Assembly: GCF_020616515.1 (NCBI RefSeq)
Contig: NZ_CP085135.1
Span: forward strand, 124,001-188,000
DNA length: 64,000 nt
Source of the DNA: Mesorhizobium sp. PAMC28654
GTDB taxonomy: Bacteria; Pseudomonadota; Alphaproteobacteria; Rhizobiales; Rhizobiaceae
Reading direction: 5' to 3'
Shown piece by piece: positions 57,805-64,000 of this stretch. The notes under the pieces were generated by a model. The model did not search any database. It was not told the DNA's origin and worked only from the letters and a program-made list of their open reading frames with translations. The first letter of the stretch is position 1; every line of letters starts with the position of its first letter. The translations under genes and the position numbers were made by a program.

Positions 57805-58992
57805 TTACGCGGCGTTGACCAGCGCCATGCCCTCGAATTGGTGATAGCCGATCGCCGTTGCAAGGACGCTTTTTGGCACGCCTTCGAATGGCTTCTCGGC
57901 AGCGGCATCAAAAACAGGGTAGGCGGCCTTGCGATCGACAGCGAGTGCCGCCAGCGCCACGGCGAACGGAAACTGCGCTTCCTTCATGTGTCCGGTCAGC
58001 GTCGAGAAGCCGCGCGTGGTGATCGCCGGATTGGCGTCGAGCGCAGCCTTCTCGGCGGTGGTTGCCGCGTGAGCGCCCGATGCACCCGATAGTGCCAGCA
58101 AATTGCCGTTCGGCAACGCGGCTCGGCTAAGCAGCGCGGCAATCTCCGCGTCGAGTTCGCCCCGCCGCCGTCTGGCGCGGCCAGAGACGACCGCCCCCAA
58201 CTCGGCATAGATTTTCCGCCCACGGCCTACCGCGTGTTCGCGCTGCTCCAGCACCAGGAAAGCGCCGCCGGATCCCGACACCACGCCACCACCTTCCGCG
58301 CCCTGTCTTTGCCAGACCGGTTTCCATGGGCCGCGATGCAGATAGCCGGCCAATTCATAGCCGAGCAGCATGTCGGAATGTTCTGTCTGGAAGGCGCCGC
58401 CGACCAGGATATGCGTCGACTGGCCCGAGCGGATGCGCGCGGCAGCCGTCTCGACGGCCGAGACACCCGCACCTTCCTCACCCATGAAGGTGCGCGACGA
58501 TCCCGTCACCTTGTGGACGATGGAGATGTTGCCGGCGAGCAGATTGGAAAGCTGGGCCAGGAACAGGGTTGGCCGCAGTTCGGTGGTGAGTTTCTCGTTG
58601 AGCAGCACATCGCGGTCGTTGCGGCTTTCCGAAGCGGCCATGATATCGGCGTCGACCGCCTCGTCGCGCTCGCCGCCGCCGGCGGCCACGACCATATCCA
58701 TGGTCGTGCAAAGCTCGTCATTGCCCTTGATGCCGGCATCGTCCAGCGCGAGCCCGGCGGCATAGGTGCCAAGCCGCTGCCAGGTTTCCATCTGCCGCTG
58801 GTCGCCGCGCTTGGCGATCTGCAGGTTCCAGTCGATGGCCGGTAGCGGATGGACGGTGTAAGGCGCGAACCGCCCGGATTCGAGCACGGGGCTCAGACCT
58901 GGCTGGGCGAGTTTCCGCCAATGCGCATCCGGACCCTCTCCCAGCGAGGAGACAAGGCCGATGCCGGTGATGACGACGTCGTGAGGGCTCAT
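57805..58992 (-). CDS. fabF2XL: Beta-ketoacyl-ACP synthase-like protein FabF2XL, lacking the catalytic cysteine
   Basis: The protein has 395 residues with the ketosynthase fold (VVITGIGLVSSLGEGPDAHW at the start and TGHMKEAQFPFAVAL near the end). At the position of the catalytic Cys it has Glu173 in TFMGEEGAGVSAVETA, and the first active-site His is also absent. Only the last conserved His remains. This resembles chain-length-factor subunits of type II polyketide synthases. The product is probably a heterodimer partner of FabF1XL that sets the 28-carbon length (inference). No FabZ-type dehydratase lies between it and acpXL, although one occurs there in Rhizobium. Confidence 0.87.
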   Translation of the reverse strand: MSPHDVVITGIGLVSSLGEGPDAHWRKLAQPGLSPVLESGRFAPYTVHPLPAIDWNLQIAKRGDQRQMETWQRLGTYAAGLALDDAGIKGNDELCTTMDMVVAAGGGERDEAVDADIMAASESRNDRDVLLNEKLTTELRPTLFLAQLSNLLAGNISIVHKVTGSSRTFMGEEGAGVSAVETAAARIRSGQSTHILVGGAFQTEHSDMLLGYELAGYLHRGPWKPVWQRQGAEGGGVVSGSGGAFLVLEQREHAVGRGRKIYAELGAVVSGRARRRRGELDAEIAALLSRAALPNGNLLALSGASGAHAATTAEKAALDANPAITTRGFSTLTGHMKEAQFPFAVALAALAVDRKAAYPVFDAAAEKPFEGVPKSVLATAIGYHQFEGMALVNAA

Positions 58993-59050
58993 GGGCGGCT
59001 GTTGTGGGTCAGGCTGCAGGGCGCGTCAAGGTCGCGCGGCTTGCGCCACA

Positions 59051-59332
59051 TCAGGCGGTCTTGGCCGCGACCAGCGCGTCGATCTTGGCGCACAGGTTCT
59101 TCATGACGAAATAATCGTCGGTCGAGGCCTTGCCGTCATTGACTTCCTGCGTCCACTTTTCCAGCGGCACCTTGATGCCGAATTCCTTGTCGATGGCAAA
59201 GACGATGTCGAGGAAGTCGAGGCTGTCGATGCCGAGATCGTCGATCGTGTGGCTCTCGGGCGTAATGGTGTCGATATCGATCTCGCTGGTGTCGGCAATG
59301 ATCTTGGCGACTTTGTCGAACGTGGTGGACAA
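59051..59332 (-). CDS. acpXL: Acyl carrier protein for very-long-chain fatty acids, AcpXL
   Basis: The protein has 93 residues with the phosphopantetheine site Ser37 in [13 protein letters not shown]. This longer carrier protein, with the C-terminal Lys/Ala-rich tail, is the AcpXL type. It carries 27-hydroxyoctacosanoate and related long acyl chains for lipid A. It is the first gene of the leftward operon acpXL, fabF2XL, fabF1XL, adh2XL, lpxXL. Confidence 0.95.
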   Translation of the reverse strand: MSTTFDKVAKIIADTSEIDIDTITPESHTIDDLGIDSLDFLDIVFAIDKEFGIKVPLEKWTQEVNDGKASTDDYFVMKNLCAKIDALVAAKTA

Positions 59333-59499
59333 GGGGCTTTTCCTTCATTTGCGGGCGGAATCTGTCCGCATGTGGTTGCGCGCTGTCTAATCGGTTTTTC
59401 CCGGCAGGAAAAGACCGAATGCGCCGCGCGCGAATGGGATACAGGGTGGCAATCGGCCAAAATGATGGCGTTGCCGGCGGATGGTCGCTGCGGATGTCC

Positions 59500-60051
59500 T
59501 CAAAATGTCACGCGACCGAGCACGCGCAAGCCCTCGCCCTGGGGCTCGACGACCACCGCTTCGCCTTCGCGCGGCGAAATGCCGGTGAGCGCGACGATGT
59601 CTTCCAGATGGGTGACCATGACCAGATTGTCGGAGCCGGAATAGGCGCGGATCTCCTTCATGATCGCCGCGATCTGGGCGGCCTTCGCGGTCTCGTCGGT
59701 CGACAGCAGGTCGAGCGGCGCAAAGAGTTCCGGCTCGGCCTCGAAGGCGATCCGGGCTGTGTCCACGCACCGGCAATAGCGGCTGGACAACACGCGAGAG
59801 ACGGGTGCCGCGCGGGCGGCGAACAGTGCGCCGATCTTGCTCGCCTGCTGTTTACCGCGCGCCGACAGATTGATCTGGGTGGAACAGTTGGCGATGTCGA
59901 AATTGGCCGGATCGGTGGCGCCGGTAACCATCGCATTGCGAAGCAGCACGACATGTCCGCCATCACGCAGCAGCGCCCAGCCGGCGTCGGTCGCATGAGC
60001 AGAAGCGGGAATGACAAGCAGAAACAGCGCCAGGGCAAATCGAATCATCAA
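59500..60051 (-). CDS. Exported histidine-phosphatase-fold protein with His-to-Asn change
   Basis: The protein has 183 residues with a signal peptide (MMIRFALALFLLVIPASAHA). The fold is that of the phosphoglycerate-mutase/histidine phosphatase family: SARGKQQASKIGALFAAR, the RVLSSRYCRCVDTA stretch and a late His148 in MVTHLED. At the catalytic position, however, the motif reads LLRNAM rather than the usual Arg-His, so Arg38 is followed by Asn39 and the phosphoenzyme nucleophile is missing. It may bind a phosphorylated ligand without turnover, or the change may be an inactivating mutation. Starts at residue 1 or 2 are equivalent. Confidence 0.8.
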   Translation of the reverse strand: MMIRFALALFLLVIPASAHATDAGWALLRDGGHVVLLRNAMVTGATDPANFDIANCSTQINLSARGKQQASKIGALFAARAAPVSRVLSSRYCRCVDTARIAFEAEPELFAPLDLLSTDETAKAAQIAAIMKEIRAYSGSDNLVMVTHLEDIVALTGISPREGEAVVVEPQGEGLRVLGRVTF

Positions 60052-60266
60052 CTATCCTTTAAAGGTCGCCAGCAGGCGGTTGCCGATGACCGGTATATAG
60101 GGACGGTAAAGTTTGCTGAAAAACAAGGCACGGCCGCGTGAGTTCTCGGACCACTGCGCATACTGCCAGCCGCGCACGACCTTCAGCCGTGGCGCTTGTC
60201 GCAGGCTTGCTATTTCAAGGCACTGGCCAATTGCGCTGCAATCAGGGCTCGCCTATCACCGGGGAA

Positions 60267-61217
60267 ATGTCCCCGCTGACTGAAACAGTCCTTTTTGTCT
60301 TCAGCCTTGTCGCACTCGGCTATCTTGCCGGGCTCACCGGCTATCTGAAGCCGGCGAGCGGCGAGGGGATATCCGACTTCGCGGTCAGCGTGGCGATGCC
60401 GCTGCTGCTGTTCCAGACGATGGTGAACGCCGATTTCCATGGCGTGGCGCCGTGGTCGCTTTGGTCAGCCTATTTCATCGCGGTGGCGCTCACATGGGCC
60501 GCCGGGCATCTGGTCACCACCCGGATTTTCGGACGCGACGCACGCGCCGGGATCGTCGGTGGCGTATCATCGTCCTATTCCAATGTGGTCCTGCTTGGCG
60601 CTCCCTTCATCCTCGGCATATTCGGGCCGAACGGGTTCGAGGTGCTGTCGCTGCTGGTGTCCGTGCACCTGCCGATCATGATGATGGCCTCGATTGTCCT
60701 GTTCGAGATATTTGGCCGTCGCGGCGATGAGCCAGTTCATCCCCTGCGGGTCGTCAGGAGCTTCCTGCGGAAATTGCTCGTCAATCCGCTGATCATCGGC
60801 ATCCTGGCCGGCCTCGCATGGCGCATCAGCGGAACGCCGCTGCCGGGGCTTGTCTCGCGGCTGGTCGACGCGCTGGCCAGTACCGCCGGCCCGGTGGCGC
60901 TGTTCGCGATGGGGCTCAGCCTGCGCCGTTTCGGCATTTCCGGCAACATCCGGCCGGCGCTGGCGCTCTCGGTGCTGAAGCTGTTCCTGATGCCGGCGCT
61001 GGTTCTCGGTCTTGTCTGGCTGTTCGGGCTGCCGCCGCTGACCGCCAAGGTGGCGGTCGTGGTGGCGGCGCTGCCGTCGGGCATCAATTCCTACCTCATT
61101 GCCGTGCAGTTCAACACGGGCCAGGCGCTGGCGTCGAACCAGATGACCATCGCCACCGCTTGCGCGGCCGTCACCACCGCCTTCTGGCTGGCCGTTGTCG
61201 GATACGTGTTCGGGTAG
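60267..61217 (+). CDS. AEC-family transporter (auxin efflux carrier type)
   Basis: The protein has 316 residues from ATG 60267 with a GGGGAA ribosome site. There are ten hydrophobic segments. Family pattern is visible in GYLAGLTGYLKPASGEGISDF, VSSSYSNVVLLGAPFILG and GINSYLIAVQF near the end. The family exports auxin in plants and moves malonate or other organic acids in bacteria. The substrate is unknown. A strong hairpin follows between it and gabD. Confidence 0.9.
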   Translation: MSPLTETVLFVFSLVALGYLAGLTGYLKPASGEGISDFAVSVAMPLLLFQTMVNADFHGVAPWSLWSAYFIAVALTWAAGHLVTTRIFGRDARAGIVGGVSSSYSNVVLLGAPFILGIFGPNGFEVLSLLVSVHLPIMMMASIVLFEIFGRRGDEPVHPLRVVRSFLRKLLVNPLIIGILAGLAWRISGTPLPGLVSRLVDALASTAGPVALFAMGLSLRRFGISGNIRPALALSVLKLFLMPALVLGLVWLFGLPPLTAKVAVVVAALPSGINSYLIAVQFNTGQALASNQMTIATACAAVTTAFWLAVVGYVFG

Positions 61218-61293
61218 TTATTCCCTGGCCCAAAGCCTATATGCCATCTTGCAATTGCTTGCCGGGCTTGCCCTCGGTAAAGAGCAGTGGCTC

Positions 61294-61330
61294 ACGTCCT
61301 GACGTACCGGCATCAATGCCGTCAGGACGT
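61294..61330 (+). promoter_or_regulatory. Large hairpin in the gabD leader region
   Basis: Outer arms ACGTCCTGACG and CGTCAGGACGT are perfect complements, with an inner GGCAT-CA-ATGCC hairpin. It lies 53 bases before gabD. It could be an operator or a terminator of the preceding gene. No T run follows it. Confidence 0.5.
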
Positions 61331-61382
61331 TCACAAGAAATCCACAGACCGGCCCGTCAGTGTGCCGAACGGAGGCTAGACC

Positions 61383-62840
61383 ATGCTTCAGAAAACCAGC
61401 CATTTCATGCGGCAGGCCAATCTCATCAACGGCGAGTGGGTGCAGGCCGACAGCGGCCAGACCGTTGACGTCAACAACCCGGCCACCGGTCTCAAGATCG
61501 GCACCGTGCCTAAGTCGGGTAAGGCCGAGACCCGTCGCGCCATCGAGGCCGCCGACGCTGCCTTCAAGTCATGGCGCAAGACCACCGCGCTCGACCGTTC
61601 GAAGCTGCTGCGCAAGCTGCATGACGCGATCATGGACAATCAGGATGTGCTGGCCGAACTGCTCACCATCGAGCAGGGCAAGTCGCTGTTTGAATCGAAG
61701 GGCGAGATCGGCTCGGCCGCGGCCTACATCCTGTGGTTCGCCGAAGAGGGTCGCCGCACCTATGGCGACGTTGTTCCGTCGCCGTGGGCCGACCGCCGCA
61801 TCCTGGTCACCAAGGAGCCGGTTGGCGTCATAGCCGCCATCACCCCGTGGAATTTCCCGTCCTCGATGCTGGCCCGCAAGCTCGGCCCGGCGCTCGCCGC
61901 CGGCTGCACCGCCGTGGTCAAGCCGGCTTCGCAGACCCCTTATTCAGGCCTCGCCTGGGGCGCGCTCGCCGAGGAAGTCGGCTTCCCGAAAGGCGTGATC
62001 AATATCCTGACGGGTGCCGCCGGCGAGATCGGCGACGAAATCTGCTCCAATCCCCTGGTGTCGAAGATCACCTTCACCGGCTCGACCGAGGTCGGCAAGA
62101 TCCTCATCCAGAAGTCGTCCGTCACCGTGAAGAAGGTGTCGATGGAGCTCGGCGGCAACGCGCCGTTTATCGTCTTCGACGATGCTGATCTCGAGCGTGC
62201 CGTGGCCGGCGCCATCACCGCCAAGTACCGTAATTCCGGCCAGACCTGCGTCTGCACCAACCGCTTCCTGGTTCAGGCTGGTGTCTACGACAAATTTGTC
62301 GAAAGGCTTGCGGCCGCCAGCAACGAGCTGAAGGTCGGTTCCGGTCTTGAGGACGGCGTGCAGCAGGGACCGCTGATCGACGAGAAGGCGGTTGAGAAGG
62401 TCGAGGAACTGATCGCCGACGCCACCGCCAAGGGTGGCAAGGTCGTCGCTGGCGGCAAGCGCCATGCGCTGGGCGGCTCGTTCTTCCAGCCGACGGTCAT
62501 TGCCAACGCGACGCCCAAGATGCGCTTCATGAAGGAAGAGATCTTTGGCCCGGTGGCCCCGGTGTTCAAGTTCGAGACCGAGGAAGAGGCCATCGCACTC
62601 GCCAATGACACCGAATTCGGTCTCGCCTGCTATTTCTACACCGGCGACCTTGGCCGTGCCTTCCGTGTCATGGAAGGTTTGAAATACGGCATGGTGGGCG
62701 TCAATGAAGGCCTCATCACCACGCCGGAAGCGCCGTTCGGCGGCGTCAAGGAATCGGGTCTCGGCAAGGAAGGCGGACATCAGGGTATCGAGGATTACCT
62801 CGACACCAAGTATGTTTGCATTGGTGGCCTCGGCCTCTGA
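61383..62840 (+). CDS. gabD: Succinate-semialdehyde dehydrogenase (NADP type)
   Basis: The enzyme has 485 residues of the aldehyde dehydrogenase superfamily. It contains ITPWNFPSSMLARKLGPAL, the catalytic Glu in VSMELGGNAPF and Cys in GQTCVCTNR, plus FGPVAPVF. The double-Cys CVC and the start MRQANLINGEW match GabD of 4-aminobutyrate breakdown. It is followed by galM in the same direction. It could also oxidise malonate or related semialdehydes. Confidence 0.93.
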   Translation: MLQKTSHFMRQANLINGEWVQADSGQTVDVNNPATGLKIGTVPKSGKAETRRAIEAADAAFKSWRKTTALDRSKLLRKLHDAIMDNQDVLAELLTIEQGKSLFESKGEIGSAAAYILWFAEEGRRTYGDVVPSPWADRRILVTKEPVGVIAAITPWNFPSSMLARKLGPALAAGCTAVVKPASQTPYSGLAWGALAEEVGFPKGVINILTGAAGEIGDEICSNPLVSKITFTGSTEVGKILIQKSSVTVKKVSMELGGNAPFIVFDDADLERAVAGAITAKYRNSGQTCVCTNRFLVQAGVYDKFVERLAAASNELKVGSGLEDGVQQGPLIDEKAVEKVEELIADATAKGGKVVAGGKRHALGGSFFQPTVIANATPKMRFMKEEIFGPVAPVFKFETEEEAIALANDTEFGLACYFYTGDLGRAFRVMEGLKYGMVGVNEGLITTPEAPFGGVKESGLGKEGGHQGIEDYLDTKYVCIGGLGL

Positions 62841-62899
62841 TTCTCCAAGCCGGTCCGCAAGGTCAGGCAGGCATCCATCAACGACTGGCGTTTGCGGGC

Positions 62900-63925
62900 A
62901 TGACAATGAAGGACGGCGAGGTTTTCGGGACGACGCAGGCGGGCGAGGACGTCCGCCGCTTCACCATCAAGGGCGGCGGCCTCACCGCCAGCATCATCGG
63001 GCTGGGCGCGATCGTCCAGGATCTGCGCTTGAACGGCCATGATGCGCCGCTGGTGCTCGGCTACGATCGTTTCCAGGCTTATGAAACGGACACGGCCTTC
63101 TTCGGCGCGGTTGTCGGGCGCTTCGCCAACCGCATCCGCGACGGCCGCTTCACCCTCGCCGGCAATCGTTACCAGACTGAACGCAATTACCTCGACAAGC
63201 ATACGCTGCATGGCGGCTCGCAGGGCTATTCCCACCGGGCCTGGGCGGTTTCGCTGCATGGCCGGGATTTTGTCACGCTGACATTGCATGACCCCGACGG
63301 CTCAATGGGATTTCCGGGCGCGCTCGAGGTGACCTGCACTTATCGGCTGAAGATCCCGGGTACGCTCAGCGTCGAGCTGACGGCGACATGCGAGGAGCCG
63401 ACGCTGTGCAACCTCGCCCAGCACTCCTATTTCAACCTGGATGACGGCGGCGCCGGCGATATACTCGACCATCGGCTGATGCTGAATGCCGGCGCCTATC
63501 TGCCGGTGGACGGCGACATGATCCCGACCGGCGCGGTGAAGCCTGTCGACGGCACCGCCTTCGACTTCCGCCAGGCACGGCCGATACGCATGGAAAACGA
63601 GGGCGAACAGCTTCCTTACGACCAGAATTTCTGCCTTGCCCCGACGCGCGGCCCGCTCCGGCAGGCGGCCTGGGCGCAAGGGGCAAACTCAGGCGTCGAG
63701 ATGGAGGTCTGGACCACGGAGCCCGGCGTCCAGCTCTATACCGGCCAGTATGTGGCGCCGGTGTCATTGGGGCTGGGCGGGCGCCGCTACAACGCATTCT
63801 CCGGCTTCTGCCTGGAGGCTCAGGTCTGGCCGGACGCACCCAATCGGCCTTATTTTCCGCAGGCGACGCTGTGGCCGGGCGCGATCTATCACCAGGTGAC
63901 GGAATATCGGTTCAGGCTGCCTTAG
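62900..63925 (+). CDS. galM: Aldose 1-epimerase
   Basis: The enzyme has 341 residues from MTMKDGEVFG (a second ATG at 62906 is equivalent). It has the beta-sandwich galactose mutarotase fold, with VVGRFANRIRDGRF at the sugar-binding edge, HGGSQGYSHRAW, the catalytic His in LAQHSYFNLD and the catalytic Glu in FCLEAQVWPD. It interconverts alpha and beta aldoses. It is downstream of gabD by 60 bases and possibly in the same transcript. Confidence 0.92.
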   Translation: MTMKDGEVFGTTQAGEDVRRFTIKGGGLTASIIGLGAIVQDLRLNGHDAPLVLGYDRFQAYETDTAFFGAVVGRFANRIRDGRFTLAGNRYQTERNYLDKHTLHGGSQGYSHRAWAVSLHGRDFVTLTLHDPDGSMGFPGALEVTCTYRLKIPGTLSVELTATCEEPTLCNLAQHSYFNLDDGGAGDILDHRLMLNAGAYLPVDGDMIPTGAVKPVDGTAFDFRQARPIRMENEGEQLPYDQNFCLAPTRGPLRQAAWAQGANSGVEMEVWTTEPGVQLYTGQYVAPVSLGLGGRRYNAFSGFCLEAQVWPDAPNRPYFPQATLWPGAIYHQVTEYRFRLP

Positions 63926-63940
63926 GCCGACCTTTTCGAC

Positions 63941-64000
63941 CTATCCCGCAAACGCGCTACGCAAAACCTCGAACGGTGCCAATGCGCCGCGTACCTGCAC
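63941..64000 (-). CDS. Possible end of a leftward gene, cut by the window edge
   Basis: The last 60 bases read leftward as VQVRGALAPFEVLRSAFAG and a stop. The codons fit the neighbours' GC-ending use, so this is probably the C-terminus of a gene outside the window. Too little is seen to name it. Confidence 0.4.
   Translation of the reverse strand: MQVRGALAPFEVLRSAFAG

Overview
The window looks like the chromosome of a Rhizobiales alphaproteobacterium, most probably Mesorhizobium or a close relative. This is inferred from the very-long-chain lipid A cluster (acpXL, two ketosynthases, adh2XL, lpxXL), betaine-homocysteine methyltransferase with dimethylglycine-dehydrogenase-like enzymes, late cobalamin synthesis, GC-rich codon use and the short palindromic intergenic repeats typical of rhizobia. 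No rRNA, tRNA, CRISPR array, phage or plasmid functions were seen. The only complete insertion sequence is an IS630-type element at 18.1-19.15 kb.

Layout. 0-8.1 kb is a one-carbon/corrinoid block: the start of a methylenetetrahydrofolate-reductase C-terminal-type protein, a virulence-factor-family small protein, DUF1638, a corrinoid protein, an MttB-family methyltransferase and a QueG-like Fe-S protein, with a formyltransferase, DUF4893 and an epimerase in between. 7.4-18.1 kb is general accessory content: a FadR-type regulator with an MFS exporter, dienelactone hydrolase, YhiN flavoprotein, split chromate transporter, a frameshifted secreted protein, an ECF sigma factor coupled to a von Willebrand factor A protein, and a glutamine amidotransferase. 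After the IS, 19.3-30.5 kb returns to methylated-onium metabolism: betaine-homocysteine methyltransferase, DUF1989, an XRE regulator, desaturase plus PhnD-like protein, then an operon read leftward of a second MttB paralogue, a DUF559 nuclease, a dimethylglycine/sarcosine dehydrogenase-like enzyme and an M24 protein that closely resembles the DMSP lyase DddP. 30.7-38.2 kb has two paralogous MFS carriers, a prolyl oligopeptidase, an omega-aminotransferase, a small phasin-like protein and a Coa1-family protein. 38.4-42.8 kb pairs 3-hydroxyisobutyrate dehydrogenase and an acyl-CoA dehydrogenase with a divergent cupin of the DMSP-lyase family that is translationally coupled to cobQ.

42.7-54.3 kb holds a VOC protein, an AraC regulator, a TSUP carrier, a TerB-like protein, a peptide-type ABC transporter operon with an M20 deacylase (its dual ATPase gene is frameshifted), and a tandemly duplicated, reciprocally deleted L,D-transpeptidase/outer-membrane-protein locus. 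54.3-59.3 kb is the lipid A very-long-chain fatty acid operon. 59.5-64 kb has a degenerate histidine phosphatase, an AEC carrier, succinate-semialdehyde dehydrogenase and aldose 1-epimerase.

The most interesting theme is that homologues of two unrelated DMSP lyase families (DddP-type M24 and DddL/Q/K-type cupin), two MttB paralogues, a corrinoid protein, betaine-homocysteine methyltransferase, a dimethylglycine dehydrogenase-like enzyme and a cobalamin biosynthesis gene lie within about 38 kb. This suggests a locus for cleavage and demethylation of sulfonium or quaternary-ammonium compounds in a soil or plant-associated bacterium. The substrate is inference and is not shown by the sequence.
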